NCBI RefSeq assembly: GCF_019857185.1
Contig: NZ_JAHWXP010000001.1
Span: 806,001-870,000, forward strand
Direction: 5' to 3'
Length of the DNA stretch: 64,000 nt
Source of the DNA: Alteriqipengyuania abyssalis
GTDB lineage: Bacteria > Pseudomonadota > Alphaproteobacteria > Sphingomonadales > Sphingomonadaceae
Shown: one piece after another, positions 35,153 to 44,548 of the stretch
Layout of the letters: the number at the start of each line of letters is the position of its first letter
Position numbering within the stretch: position 1 is the stretch's first letter
The notes under the pieces: generated by a model
The model's input: the letters and a program-made list of their open reading frames with translations, nothing else
What the model was told of the DNA's origin: nothing
The model's database searches: none
Position numbers and translations under genes: made by a program

Positions 35153-36099
35153 GCGAGACCTCCTGCAATAATACCGGCGTTCTGCAGCACGCGGTCGATC
35201 ACCAGCACACCGAACAGCGCGAACAGGTAAAGGATCGAATAGGCGAACAGCCGCTTTTCGGGCTTCATCGTGTCGCCTTCGACGGAGCGGCGCAGGCCCA
35301 CGGGAACCGCCAGCGCAGCGAAGAACCCCGTCAGCGCGAGCGAGGCAGCGCCATAGACCACGCCTGCCGTGCCCAGATACCACGGCGCCGCGGCGAGCGG
35401 GACCATGAACAGCGCATAGGCCAGGATCTGGCGGCGCGTCGCCACCTCGCCGTGGACCACTGGCATCATCGGCACGCCAGCCTGCGCGTAATCGCTCTTC
35501 ACGAACATCGCGAGCGCCCAGAAGTGCGGCGGGGTCCAGAAAAAGATGATCGCGAACAGCAGCACCGGCGTCAGCGTGACGTCGCCGGTCACCGCCACCC
35601 AGCCGATCAGCGGCGGGAATGCACCCGCGCCGCCACCGATGACGATGTTCTGCGGCGTGCGCGGCTTGAGCCACATCGTGTAGACGACGACGTAATAGAA
35701 GATCGAGACGGCGAGGATCGCGGCGGCGAGCCAGCCGATCGCCAGCCCCATCACCAGCACGGATGCGCCGCACAGCACGCTGGCGAAGTCGCGCGCGTCG
35801 TTCCTGCTCACCCGGCCAGCGGGAATCGGGCGCTTGGCGGTGCGCTTCATCCGCGCGTCGAGCTCGGATTCGTACCACTGGTTGAACGCGGCAGCGCCGC
35901 CGGCGGCGAGTGCGATGCACAGGATCGCGGTGAAACCGAGCACCGGATTGATATGGCCCGGCGCGGCCAGCAGCCCGCACAGACCGGTAAAGACCACGAG
36001 CCGAACGACGCCCGGCTTGGTCAGCGCGAGGAAGTCGCGCCAATGGCTCGACATCGGCGTCGCTGCGGTCGGCGTGATAAGGGTCGTCGTGGTCGTCAT
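35149..36099 (-). CDS. ctaB: Protoheme IX farnesyltransferase (heme O synthase)
   Basis: A UbiA-superfamily membrane enzyme of 316 residues that adds farnesyl to heme B for the oxidase. Signatures are [17 protein letters not shown] at the first helix, the Asp-rich motif [19 protein letters not shown], and a second polar motif further on. Start is set by GGAGGAATGAC before ATG. Nine hydrophobic segments. A perfect hairpin separates it from ctaD. Confidence 0.96.
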   Translation of the reverse strand: MTTTTTLITPTAATPMSSHWRDFLALTKPGVVRLVVFTGLCGLLAAPGHINPVLGFTAILCIALAAGGAAAFNQWYESELDARMKRTAKRPIPAGRVSRNDARDFASVLCGASVLVMGLAIGWLAAAILAVSIFYYVVVYTMWLKPRTPQNIVIGGGAGAFPPLIGWVAVTGDVTLTPVLLFAIIFFWTPPHFWALAMFVKSDYAQAGVPMMPVVHGEVATRRQILAYALFMVPLAAAPWYLGTAGVVYGAASLALTGFFAALAVPVGLRRSVEGDTMKPEKRLFAYSILYLFALFGVLVIDRVLQNAGIIAGGLA

Positions 36100-36191
36100 G
36101 TCATTCCTCCCCTCCTGCTGGCGGAGGGGTAGCGGGACAAAGGCCTGCCCCGCCCGATCAAGCACAAGCGGGGTGCGGCCCACCCCATGGC

Positions 36192-36213
36192 CCCCTCCCG
36201 CGAACGGGAGGGG
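36192..36213 (-). terminator. Hairpin between ctaD and ctaB
   Basis: CCCCTCCCG and CGGGAGGGG form a perfect 9-bp stem around CGAA, 11 bases past the ctaD stop. No T-run follows on the minus strand, so it looks more like a processing or stabilising hairpin, or partial attenuator, than a full terminator. Confidence 0.5.
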
Positions 36214-36223
36214 AGATGCGTCG

Positions 36224-37945
36224 TTACGCGTGCGCCGGCTTGCCTTCGCCCGGCAGGTGGTTGTGGTAATCGTGGTGGTCCTCGATCACCGGCAGCGTTT
36301 CGAACTGGTGGAACGGCGGCGGGCTGGACAGGGTCCATTCCAGCGTGGTCGCACCCGGACCCCAGTAGTTCGCTTCGGCCTTCTTGCCCGCCACGAAGGC
36401 GTAGACGAGGTTGGCGAAGAAAATCAGGACCGAGATCGCGACGATGCCGTAGCCGAGCGTCGAGATGTGATTCCAGAACTCGAACTGCCCCGGGTAGTCG
36501 GGAATGCGGCGCGGCATCCCGTTCACACCAAGGAAGTGCATCGGGAAGAACACCAGGTTCACGCCGACGAAGAACACCCAGAAGTGGATGTGGGCCAGCA
36601 GTTCGGAGTGCCAGCGGCCGCTCATCTTCGGGAACCAGTAGTAGAAGCCCGCGAAGATCGAGAAGACCGCACCCATCGAGAGCACGTAGTGGAAGTGCGC
36701 GACGACGTAGTAGGTGTCGTGCAGGTTGTCGTCGATGCCGCCATTGGCGAGCACGACGCCGGTCACGCCGCCCACGGTGAACAGGAAGATGAAGCCCATC
36801 GCCCAGACCATCGGCGATTTGAACTCGATCGAACCGCCCCACATCGTGGCGATCCAGCTGAAAATCTTCACGCCGGTGGGCACCGCGATGACCATGGTTG
36901 CGGCAGTGAAGTACATCTTCGTGTTCACGTCGAGGCCGACGGTATACATGTGGTGCGCCCACACGATGAAGCCGACCACACCGATCGCGACCATGGCGTA
37001 GGCCATGCCGAGGTAGCCGAACACCGGCTTGCGGCTGAAGGTCGCCACGATCTGGCTGATCATGCCGAAGCCCGGCAGGATCATGATGTACACTTCGGGG
37101 TGGCCGAAGAACCAGAACAGGTGCTGGTAGAGGACCGGATCGCCACCGCCCGACGGATCGAAGAAGGTGGTGCCGAAGTTACGGTCGGTAATCAGCATGG
37201 TGATCGCCGCGGCCAGAACCGGCAGCGAGAGCAGCAGCAGGAAGGCGGTGACCAGCACCGACCACACGAACAGCGGCATCTTGTGCAGGGTCATGCCCGG
37301 CGCACGCATGTTGAAGATGGTGGTGATGAAGTTGGTCGCACCCAAGATCGAGCCTGCGCCCGCAAGGTGGAGAGAGAAGATCGCGAAGTCGACCGCCGGG
37401 CCGACCGAACCGCTCGTCGAAAGCGGCGCATAGACCGTCCAGCCAGTACCCGCGCCCGGCCCGACGCCGCCGGGGACGAACATCGAGAACAGCAGCGAGA
37501 AGAAGCCCGCCACGGTCAGCCAGAACGACACGTTGTTCATGCGCGGGAAGGCCATGTCCGGCGCGCCGATCATCAGCGGCACGAACCAGTTGCCGAAGCC
37601 CCCGATCATCGCGGGCATGACCATGAAGAACACCATGATCAGGCCGTGCGCGGTGATGAAGACGTTCCACAGGTGGAGCGTCTGGTCGAGCTGCGCGGGA
37701 TCGGCACCGAGCCAAGGCGCAACCACGTTGAGCACCTGGATGCCCGGCGCGGCCAGTTCGGCCCGCATGATCCCCGAAATCGCGCCGCCGATCACACCCG
37801 CACAGATCGCGAAGATCAGGTAGAGCGTGCCGATATCCTTGTGGTTCGTCGACATGAACCACCGGGCGAAGAAGCCCGGCTTGTGGTCGGCATCGTGATG
37901 ATGCTCGTCCGTATGGGCCTGGAAGGTGTCAGCAGTGGTAGCCAT
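36224..37945 (-). CDS. ctaD: Cytochrome c oxidase subunit I
   Basis: The catalytic heme-copper subunit, 573 residues, twelve helices. The CuB/heme a3 site is marked by [18 protein letters not shown] (His and the cross-linked Tyr), [11 protein letters not shown], and the heme ligands in [14 protein letters not shown]. The Glu in HPEVY is that of the D-channel end in type A enzymes. The N-terminus is a His/Asp-rich cytoplasmic tail (EHHHDADHK) before [19 protein letters not shown]. It is 74 bases behind ctaC. Confidence 0.98.
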   Translation of the reverse strand: MATTADTFQAHTDEHHHDADHKPGFFARWFMSTNHKDIGTLYLIFAICAGVIGGAISGIMRAELAAPGIQVLNVVAPWLGADPAQLDQTLHLWNVFITAHGLIMVFFMVMPAMIGGFGNWFVPLMIGAPDMAFPRMNNVSFWLTVAGFFSLLFSMFVPGGVGPGAGTGWTVYAPLSTSGSVGPAVDFAIFSLHLAGAGSILGATNFITTIFNMRAPGMTLHKMPLFVWSVLVTAFLLLLSLPVLAAAITMLITDRNFGTTFFDPSGGGDPVLYQHLFWFFGHPEVYIMILPGFGMISQIVATFSRKPVFGYLGMAYAMVAIGVVGFIVWAHHMYTVGLDVNTKMYFTAATMVIAVPTGVKIFSWIATMWGGSIEFKSPMVWAMGFIFLFTVGGVTGVVLANGGIDDNLHDTYYVVAHFHYVLSMGAVFSIFAGFYYWFPKMSGRWHSELLAHIHFWVFFVGVNLVFFPMHFLGVNGMPRRIPDYPGQFEFWNHISTLGYGIVAISVLIFFANLVYAFVAGKKAEANYWGPGATTLEWTLSSPPPFHQFETLPVIEDHHDYHNHLPGEGKPAHA

Positions 37946-38019
37946 GTCGCTCTGGTTCTCTTCGGTTCTACGTGACGTCTAAAAGTCGAAAATTCGTTCG
38001 CCGGACTTACGCCCGCCGG

Positions 38020-39165
38020 TCAGGCCGCCGTGTCGGCCGCGTCGCTCGCATCGAGCGGCACGGACGGCGCTTCGCCGCCATCGTCGGCAGCAGTCGGCGC
38101 ACCACCCGCAGCGGGAGCCCCTTCGGTCGCGCTCGCCGGAGCCTGGATGTCCGCCCGTTCGCCACCTTCAACACCTTCCTCGAAAGTACCGCCCTTGGAA
38201 AGCACCCACTGGCGCCACTTGTCCATCGGGACCGCTTCGATCGCGATCGGCATGTAGCCGTGGCGCGCGCCGCACAGTTCGGAACACTGGCCGTAATAGA
38301 TGCCCGGCTCCTGAATGGTCAGCACACGCTCGTTCAGGCGACCGGGAACCGCGTCGACCTTGAACCACAGGCTCGGGACCGAGAACGAGTGGATCACGTC
38401 CGCGCCGAAGGTCTGGATGCGCAGCGGCACACCGACCGGCACGACCATGCGGTTATCCACAGCAAGCTGCGCCGGTTCGCCGCGCGAGAGCGCTTCTTCC
38501 TTGGGCAGCATGTTCGAAATCACCTCGAACCCGCCTTGGTCGGGATAGGTGTAACCCCAGTACCACTGATAGCCGGTCGCCTTGATGGTGATCGCATCGG
38601 CCGGCGCCGTCTTGTACTGGCGCGCGAGCAGCGTGATCGAAGGAACCGCGATGACCACCAGGATCAGCACCGGAACCAGCGTCCAGATCACTTCGATCAG
38701 CGTGTTGTGCGTGGTGCGCGACGGCTCGCGGCCCTCACGGCGGCGATAGCGGACCACCACCACCAGCAGCAGGAAGAACACGAAGGCGCTGATGAACACG
38801 ATCACCGGCGCGAGGATGTAGTTGTTCATCCCCAGCGCGAACTGGCCATCGTCGGTGTACTGGTCTTGGAAACTCATCGACTTGAGCGCGTTGTCTTCGA
38901 ACGCGGTCGGCTGGCCCTTGATCCATTCAGGGCCGAGATGTTCGTAACCACCTTCGCTATCGGCGGCGGCATCGCCTTCGCCGGCAGCCTGATCCGCGCC
39001 CGTGGCGGTATCGGCAGCGGCGGCCTCGGTCTGCGTCGCAGCAGCCGGCGCACCCGTGTCGGGCGCGGCGGCAATGGCAGCCTGAGCGGCAAGGCCAAGG
39101 CCGGCAACAGCAAGAACTGCAATCAGGAAACGGCGGATATCGCGATAGGCGGCGGCAATTGACAT
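38020..39165 (-). CDS. ctaC: Cytochrome c oxidase subunit II
   Basis: A 381-residue subunit with a signal peptide (about 1-32), an unusual 45-residue Ala/Glu/Asp-rich linker, two membrane helices (about 115-140 and 155-175), and the cupredoxin domain with the CuA motif GQCSELCGARHGYMP plus His in VIHSFSVPSLW. The C-terminus also has an extra Ala/Pro-rich tail. It receives electrons from cytochrome c. The start MSIAAAYRD is the one that gives a signal peptide. First gene of the minus-strand run. Confidence 0.96.
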   Translation of the reverse strand: MSIAAAYRDIRRFLIAVLAVAGLGLAAQAAIAAAPDTGAPAAATQTEAAAADTATGADQAAGEGDAAADSEGGYEHLGPEWIKGQPTAFEDNALKSMSFQDQYTDDGQFALGMNNYILAPVIVFISAFVFFLLLVVVVRYRRREGREPSRTTHNTLIEVIWTLVPVLILVVIAVPSITLLARQYKTAPADAITIKATGYQWYWGYTYPDQGGFEVISNMLPKEEALSRGEPAQLAVDNRMVVPVGVPLRIQTFGADVIHSFSVPSLWFKVDAVPGRLNERVLTIQEPGIYYGQCSELCGARHGYMPIAIEAVPMDKWRQWVLSKGGTFEEGVEGGERADIQAPASATEGAPAAGGAPTAADDGGEAPSVPLDASDAADTAA

Positions 39166-39368
39166 TGTCGGTCTGACTTCCTTCGAACCTTGCAGAAACA
39201 CGGGCCCTGTAACCCATTTTAGCATGCTTGGGCGTGATTTCGGGCTCGCCCTATAGGGGCGCTTGCCGCGACTCTCAAGCGCCTCTAGACCGGAATTCAC
39301 GGGGCGTCCAATGCGTTTGGTGCAACACCAGCCCCATCACTACACAGATAACGAAGGCACGAACGGTC

Positions 39369-39950
39369 ATGACGGATGAAGAGATCATCGGTGAACTGCG
39401 GGGTTGCGACGCCCTGCTCGAAGGACATTTCCTTCTGAGTTCGGGCCGCCACTCGGCCCATTATCTGCAATGCGCGCGGGTGTTGATGGACCCTGAGCGC
39501 GCCAGCCGACTGGCCTTTGCGCTCTCTCAGAAGATCCCGCGCGATATCCGCAGCCAGATCGACGTGGTCGTCAGCCCGGCGATGGGCGGCCTTATCATCG
39601 GGCACGAAATGGGCCGCGCGCTGGGCAAGAACGCCATGTTCCTCGAACGGCCCGAAGGCACTTTCGAACTGCGCCGCGGCTTTGCCATGGAAAAAGGCGC
39701 GCGGGCACTGATGGTGGAAGACGTGGTAACCACCGGCAAATCGAGCGTTGAGGCGATCGAAGCGGTCAAGCGCGAGGGCGGCGAGGTGATCGCCGAGGCC
39801 GCGCTGGTCGATCGCTCGTCCGGCGAAGCGGACATGGGCGTGCCGTTCTTCCCGCTGATCCAGCTCTCCTTCCCGACCTATGCCAAGGGGGAGGTGCCCG
39901 AAAGCCTGAAGGCCGTGCCGATCACCAAGCCGGGGAGCCGCAAGGCTTGA
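39369..39950 (+). CDS. pyrE: Orotate phosphoribosyltransferase
   Basis: A 193-residue type I phosphoribosyltransferase making OMP from orotate and PRPP. The PRPP-binding motif is ALMVEDVVTTGKSSVEA, and the orotate site SSGRHSAHYLQCARV precedes VVVSPAMGGLIIGHE. Divergent from ctaC over 203 bases; a GAAGG box lies about 11 bases before ATG. Its stop overlaps the TTG start of the next gene. pyrC is elsewhere in the window. Confidence 0.95.
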   Translation: MTDEEIIGELRGCDALLEGHFLLSSGRHSAHYLQCARVLMDPERASRLAFALSQKIPRDIRSQIDVVVSPAMGGLIIGHEMGRALGKNAMFLERPEGTFELRRGFAMEKGARALMVEDVVTTGKSSVEAIEAVKREGGEVIAEAALVDRSSGEADMGVPFFPLIQLSFPTYAKGEVPESLKAVPITKPGSRKA

Positions 39951-41044
39951 TCCTGCGCGCAGCCCTTGGCGCGCTCGCCCTGCTGGCCGCCGCGGGCTGC
40001 GCGGCCCCCGATCTGCGCGACACGCCGCCGACGCCCGGCGCACCCGCCGCGTCGGACCCTTTTGCGCAGGCTCTCTACAACAGCGGCTTTACAGGCGAGG
40101 CAGTGGTGAGCCGGAGGCCGGGCGACCTTTCCTCGGTCTCGATCGGGCGCGCTGCGCGGGACGAAGCGGATAATCCGGAGCGGTGGCCGTGGGCATCGGT
40201 GACCAAGCAGGTGCTGGCGGTACTGGCGATGCAGCAGGTCGAAGCCGGGACGCTCAATCTCGATGCTCCGGCGGATCGCTATCTGCCCGAGGTTGCCTCG
40301 GAGAAACCCTCCCCCACCATCCGCCAGCTGTTCCAGCACCGATCCGGCCTCGCCAATCCCGACGACAGCCCACCGGATGCGACCGGCTTCCCGTCGTTCT
40401 ACTCCGACGGGCCGACCGGGCTCGACTGGTGTCTGGCCGATCGCACCGCGCCGAGCGATCAATGGCGCTACAACAACTGCGACTACATCGTGCTGGGCGC
40501 GATCCTCGAAAACGTGACCGGCCAACCGACCGAGGCGCTGCTGGAGAAGCGGATCGCCACGCCCTCTGGCTGGCGCGATACCGCACTGCTTCGCGCAGGC
40601 AGCGCGCGCGACTTTGCCGGGCGTGACCCAGTCTACACCACCCGCATCGCGCGCTACGGCACCTCTGCCGCGCTGGTCGGCCCGCTGGCAGACATGCTGC
40701 GCTTCGACCGCGCGCTGATGGCGGGCAAGTTGATCGGCGCGGAGGCCCGCGCCGCGATGTGGCAGGGCGATCCGCAGCTGGGATATATGGCGCTCGGCCA
40801 GTGGGTGTTCGACGCCCCGCTCGAAGGCTGCGATGCGCCGGTCCGCATCGTCGAGCGGCGCGGCGCGATCGGCAAATATCAGGTGCGCAACATCATCCTG
40901 CCCCAGCGCGACATGGCGCTGGCACTGACAACGACAGACGGCGAGCTCGATTTCGGCGAGATATGGACCGGCTCCGGCGCGCTGCACGATGCACTCGCCG
41001 CGCTTGCCTGCAACGCAATTGCGGGCCCGGCGACACCCCGCTAG
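39947..41044 (+). CDS. Lipoprotein serine hydrolase, beta-lactamase/class C fold
   Basis: A 365-residue lipoprotein with a signal sequence and lipobox AAAGC (Cys 18). The penicillin-recognising fold is shown by the SxxK motif WASVTKQVL and the YxN motif YNNCDYIVLG; the third KTG-like motif is not clear. Likely an esterase or D-amino-acid peptidase in the periplasm rather than an antibiotic-resistance enzyme. It begins with TTG overlapping the pyrE stop (TTGA). A second Asp/Ser-rich LQHRSGLANP block matches the family. Confidence 0.82.
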   Translation: MILRAALGALALLAAAGCAAPDLRDTPPTPGAPAASDPFAQALYNSGFTGEAVVSRRPGDLSSVSIGRAARDEADNPERWPWASVTKQVLAVLAMQQVEAGTLNLDAPADRYLPEVASEKPSPTIRQLFQHRSGLANPDDSPPDATGFPSFYSDGPTGLDWCLADRTAPSDQWRYNNCDYIVLGAILENVTGQPTEALLEKRIATPSGWRDTALLRAGSARDFAGRDPVYTTRIARYGTSAALVGPLADMLRFDRALMAGKLIGAEARAAMWQGDPQLGYMALGQWVFDAPLEGCDAPVRIVERRGAIGKYQVRNIILPQRDMALALTTTDGELDFGEIWTGSGALHDALAALACNAIAGPATPR

Positions 41045-41050
41045 AGCGCG

Positions 41051-41791
41051 ATGATGAGCACCCGCCCCCAAAAACTCCGCCTGGGCGTCAATATCGATCA
41101 CGTCGCGACCATCCGCAACGCGCGTGGCGGCGACCATCCCGATCCCGTGCGCGCGGCGCAGATCGTTGCGGCTGTGGGCGGCGACGGAATTACCGCGCAC
41201 CTGCGCGAAGACCGCCGTCATATTCGCGACGACGATCTGAAGCGCATTCAGGATGCGACCGACCTGCCGCTCAACCTCGAAATGGCGGCGACCGAGGAAA
41301 TGCTCGCGATCGCACTGCGCCACCAGCCGCACGCCGCCTGCATCGTGCCCGAGAAGCGCGAGGAGCGCACGACCGAAGGCGGACTGGACGCGGCGGGCCT
41401 GCACAACCAGCTCGCGCCGATCGTGTCGCAACTGACCGACGCGGGCATCCGCGTCTCGCTGTTCATCGAAGCCCATCCTGCACAGCTCGAAGCGGCGATG
41501 CGCCTCAGCGCGCCGGTAGTAGAGTTCCACACCGGCGAATATGCGCATGCAACTGGTGAGCAGCGCTCGATCGAACTGAAGCGGATTGCGGACATGGCGG
41601 CTCTGGCGGTGAAGAACGGGATCGAACCCCACGCGGGCCACGGCCTGACCTTCGACAATGTCCAGCCGATCGCCGCGATACCGCAGATCGCCGAGCTCAA
41701 TATCGGCCACTACCTGATCGGCGAGGCGATCTTCACCGGGCTGGAACCCGCAATCCGCCGGATGCGCGAACTGATGGACGAAGCGCGGTGA
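41051..41791 (+). CDS. pdxJ: Pyridoxine 5'-phosphate synthase
   Basis: A 246-residue TIM barrel that condenses 1-deoxyxylulose-5-phosphate with 3-amino-2-oxopropyl phosphate to pyridoxine phosphate. Family blocks are [44 protein letters not shown], and [13 protein letters not shown]. The stop overlaps the GTG start of the next gene. The pdxJ-acpS-lepB order is conserved in alphaproteobacteria. Confidence 0.97.
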   Translation: MMSTRPQKLRLGVNIDHVATIRNARGGDHPDPVRAAQIVAAVGGDGITAHLREDRRHIRDDDLKRIQDATDLPLNLEMAATEEMLAIALRHQPHAACIVPEKREERTTEGGLDAAGLHNQLAPIVSQLTDAGIRVSLFIEAHPAQLEAAMRLSAPVVEFHTGEYAHATGEQRSIELKRIADMAALAVKNGIEPHAGHGLTFDNVQPIAAIPQIAELNIGHYLIGEAIFTGLEPAIRRMRELMDEAR

Positions 41792-42063
41792 GTGCGCCTG
41801 CAGAGATCACCCGGGCCCAGCGCTTCTGGCCGATCGCAGGGGCCATCCCCTTCCTGCTCAGCATATTCCTGCTGGGCGTCTCGCTCAACTCGGGCGCGCT
41901 GACCGTTTTCGCCGTCGTCTGGCCCCTGCTGCAAGTCGCAGGCTACACCATGACCTTGCGTCTGGCGAAGGGCGACACCTCGCACGATCTCGTCAAGACG
42001 CAGGTCATCCTGCATTATATCGCTCTGATCCTGCTCGTCGTCCTGCTGGTGCGCGCATCATGA
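41788..42063 (+). CDS. Small membrane protein between pdxJ and acpS
   Basis: A 91-residue protein starting with GTG inside the pdxJ stop (GTGA) and ending inside the acpS start (ATGA). Three hydrophobic segments (about 14-34, 38-54 and 72-89) and a short polar loop [15 protein letters not shown]. Function not recognised; the double coupling argues it is real and needed with its neighbours. Confidence 0.78.
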   Translation: MSAPAEITRAQRFWPIAGAIPFLLSIFLLGVSLNSGALTVFAVVWPLLQVAGYTMTLRLAKGDTSHDLVKTQVILHYIALILLVVLLVRAS

Positions 42064-42461
42064 TCATCGGTTTCGGATCGGACCTGTGCAATATCGAGCG
42101 GATCCAGAACTCGCTCGACCGCTATGGCGAGCGGTTCGAGAACCGCGTCTTCACCGAGAAGGAACGCGCCAAGGCGCGGCGGCGCCCGTTCACCATCGCG
42201 GGAACCTACGCCAAGCGGTTCGCCGCCAAGGAGGCATTCTCCAAGGCGGTGGGCACCGGATTTCGCCAGGGCGTGTTCATGAAGGACATCGGCGTGGTTA
42301 ACGCACCCTCGGGCGCGCCCACTCTCGAACTGGCACATGGCGCTGCGGAGGCGCTTGCGAAAATAACCCCGGCGGGCCATGTGGCACGCGTTCACCTGAC
42401 CCTCACGGACGATCATCCATGGGCACAGGCTCTGGTGATGATCGAGGCACTTCCCGAATGA
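42060..42461 (+). CDS. acpS: Holo-[acyl-carrier-protein] synthase
   Basis: A 133-residue phosphopantetheinyl transferase that activates acyl carrier protein. The Mg-binding motifs are [12 protein letters not shown] at the N-terminus and [16 protein letters not shown] in the middle. Overlaps the gene before and lepB after by ATGA quadruplets. Confidence 0.95.
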   Translation: MIIGFGSDLCNIERIQNSLDRYGERFENRVFTEKERAKARRRPFTIAGTYAKRFAAKEAFSKAVGTGFRQGVFMKDIGVVNAPSGAPTLELAHGAAEALAKITPAGHVARVHLTLTDDHPWAQALVMIEALPE

Positions 42462-43357
42462 GCAACCTGACCAGCATGAGCAAAAAAGACACCGCACCCA
42501 AATCCGGCGAGGACGAGAAGGTCAACTGGTTCGCCGAATTCCGCGGACTGGCGCTGATGCTGCTCGCGGTGCTGGCGTTTCACAGCTTCGTCGCGAAACC
42601 GTTCTTCATCCCTTCGACCAGCATGATGCCCAATCTGCTGGTGGGCGACCAGCTGATCGTCAGCCGCTACCCCTACGGCTACAACTGGTCTTCGGTGACC
42701 TTCCACATGCTGCCGCGCGGCAACTGGCGCATTTTCGGCGGGACGCCGGAATATGGCGACATCGTCATCCCGACCCATCCGCAGCGCAGCGAAGACTATA
42801 TCAAGCGCGTGGTCGCACTGCCGGGTGACCGGATCGCGGTGAAGAACGGGCAGATCATCCTCAACGGCAAGCCCGTGCCGCAGAAGGTCGAGCCCGCGAT
42901 GCTGCTGCCGATCGATCTCAATTCGCCCTGTCAGGGCCCCGGTTTCACCACCGTCACCGGCCCCGACGGCACCCGCAAGTGCCGCGTCCCGGTCGAACGC
43001 GAGACCATGCCCAACGGCGCGAGCTACCTGATCATCGATGCGCTGCCCGACCAGCCGCTGGATAATTATCCCGAAATCCAGGTGCCCGACGATGCGGTGT
43101 TCGTGATGGGCGACAACCGCGATGCCTCGGCCGACAGCCGCGCCTCGATCGCCAATCAGGGCCTGGGTGGCCCCGTCCCGCTCGCCAATATCGGCGGTCG
43201 CGCGGAGTTCATAACCTATTCGCTGGACGGAACGGCCAGCTGGAACCCGTTCACCTGGTTCGGCGCGATGCGCGGCGACCGGGCGTTCACCACGCTGCGC
43301 CCGACCAAGTCCGATGACGCCGCGAAGGCCGTCGAAGACAATAGCAAGGGCGCCTGA
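42458..43357 (+). CDS. lepB: Signal peptidase I
   Basis: A 299-residue membrane protease that removes signal peptides from exported proteins. The catalytic Ser is in [13 protein letters not shown], the general-base Lys in [13 protein letters not shown], and box E is [13 protein letters not shown]. One N-terminal membrane helix precedes the Ser; the N-terminal tail is polar. ATG overlaps the acpS stop. rnc and era, often next, are replaced here by a transporter gene. Confidence 0.96.
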   Translation: MSNLTSMSKKDTAPKSGEDEKVNWFAEFRGLALMLLAVLAFHSFVAKPFFIPSTSMMPNLLVGDQLIVSRYPYGYNWSSVTFHMLPRGNWRIFGGTPEYGDIVIPTHPQRSEDYIKRVVALPGDRIAVKNGQIILNGKPVPQKVEPAMLLPIDLNSPCQGPGFTTVTGPDGTRKCRVPVERETMPNGASYLIIDALPDQPLDNYPEIQVPDDAVFVMGDNRDASADSRASIANQGLGGPVPLANIGGRAEFITYSLDGTASWNPFTWFGAMRGDRAFTTLRPTKSDDAAKAVEDNSKGA

Positions 43358-43368
43358 CCGGATCCCCA

Positions 43369-44535
43369 ATGGCACAGCCTGACGATCCTTCGCGCGAGTC
43401 CGCAACGCCGGACAGCACCCGCGGCCCCGATACCGATAGCGAATACGAGGGCTGGGACGATGCCAGCCCGGCCTACATCTCCAATCCTCAACTGAGGCTG
43501 GAGATGCACAAGGCGATGGTGTGGGTCGGGGTGATCGGCCTGGCCGCGCTGGCGGTCTATATCTCGCAATCGCTGCTGGTGATCTTCGCCGCGCTGGTGT
43601 TCGCCTCGATGATCGACGGCGGCGCGCGCCTCATCGGCCGCTATTTGCCGATCCCGCGGACCTTGCGGATCGTCATGGTCCTGCTGCTCGCGATCGCGTT
43701 CCTCGTCTGGCTCGGCTATTTCGCAGGCTCGCAGATCGCCGAACAGGCTGCCACCCTCCCCGCCATCGTCGAGAAACAGCTGAACGACGTGATCGCGATG
43801 GCGCAGGAAAGCGGCTTCCAGATTTCGCTGTCCGACGCGCAGTCGATGGCCAACCAGGTGGTCAGCGGCGTCGGCACCGTGACCCGCGCGATCGGCGGAA
43901 TTGCAGGCATCATCGGTACCACCGCGATCATCCTGATCATCGGCATCTATGTCGCGCTGGAACCCAACCTTTACGAACGCGGCGTCGAGTGGATGGCCCC
44001 GCGTGGCGAGCGCAGCGAACTGCGCAAGACGCTCGCCGAAATGGCGCTGACGCTGCGCCGCCTGATGGCGGGGCGGATCGTCGGCATGGTGTTCGAAGGG
44101 TTCTTCACCTGGATCGCGCTGGAGCTGTTCGACGTGCCGATGGCAGCGCTGCTGGGCATCCTGACCGGACTGCTGGCGTTCATTCCCAATATCGGCGCGG
44201 TCGTCTCGGGCCTGCTGATGGCGACCGTGGGCTTCTCGGTCAGCATGGAGACCGGGCTGGCCGCTGTGGCGATCTATTTCGTGGTCCAGACCTTCGATGG
44301 CTACGTCGTCATCCCCATGATCGCCCGCAAGACGGTCGACCTGCCGCCCGCGCTGGTGCTGGGTGCGCAGCTGATCATGGGGCTGCTGTTCGGCATTATC
44401 GGCCTGCTGCTGGCCGACCCGCTGCTCGCCATGCTCAAGGTCGCGCTCGTGCGCCGGTCGGAAGCGAACCAGGCCGCGCAGGACAGCGAATACGCCGCAG
44501 CCGCTGCGGCCGCCGCAAGCCGCGCGGACGCATAG
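43369..44535 (+). CDS. AI-2E family transporter (PerM/TqsA-like)
   Basis: A 388-residue membrane protein with a 45-residue acidic N-terminal tail, eight hydrophobic segments in the 2 + 2 + 4 pattern of this family, and the signature GILTGLLAFIPNIGAVVSGL followed by FVVQTFDGYVVIPMIARKTVDL. Members include exporters and Na+/H+ antiporters; the AI-2 name does not mean quorum sensing here. An Ala-rich C-terminal tail ends the chain. Confidence 0.88.
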   Translation: MAQPDDPSRESATPDSTRGPDTDSEYEGWDDASPAYISNPQLRLEMHKAMVWVGVIGLAALAVYISQSLLVIFAALVFASMIDGGARLIGRYLPIPRTLRIVMVLLLAIAFLVWLGYFAGSQIAEQAATLPAIVEKQLNDVIAMAQESGFQISLSDAQSMANQVVSGVGTVTRAIGGIAGIIGTTAIILIIGIYVALEPNLYERGVEWMAPRGERSELRKTLAEMALTLRRLMAGRIVGMVFEGFFTWIALELFDVPMAALLGILTGLLAFIPNIGAVVSGLLMATVGFSVSMETGLAAVAIYFVVQTFDGYVVIPMIARKTVDLPPALVLGAQLIMGLLFGIIGLLLADPLLAMLKVALVRRSEANQAAQDSEYAAAAAAAASRADA

Positions 44536-44548
44536 GGGGAAAACACGG

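Noticed and set aside
35834-37975. A 713-codon open frame antisense to ctaB and ctaD
   Set aside because: The product is extremely His/Asp/Arg/Glu-rich, the usual reverse-strand image of a membrane protein gene with GC-rich third positions. ctaD itself is beyond doubt.
39947-41044. Antibiotic-resistance beta-lactamase
   Set aside because: It has SxxK and YxN but no clear KTG motif and is a lipoprotein in a housekeeping operon, fitting an esterase or peptidase role better.
39878-41710. A 610-codon open frame antisense to the serine hydrolase and pdxJ
   Set aside because: Crosses two real genes on the opposite strand and has shadow composition.
43369-44535. Quorum-sensing role for the AI-2E family protein
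   Set aside because: The family name is historical; no luxS or lsr genes are seen and related proteins are ion antiporters or unknown exporters.
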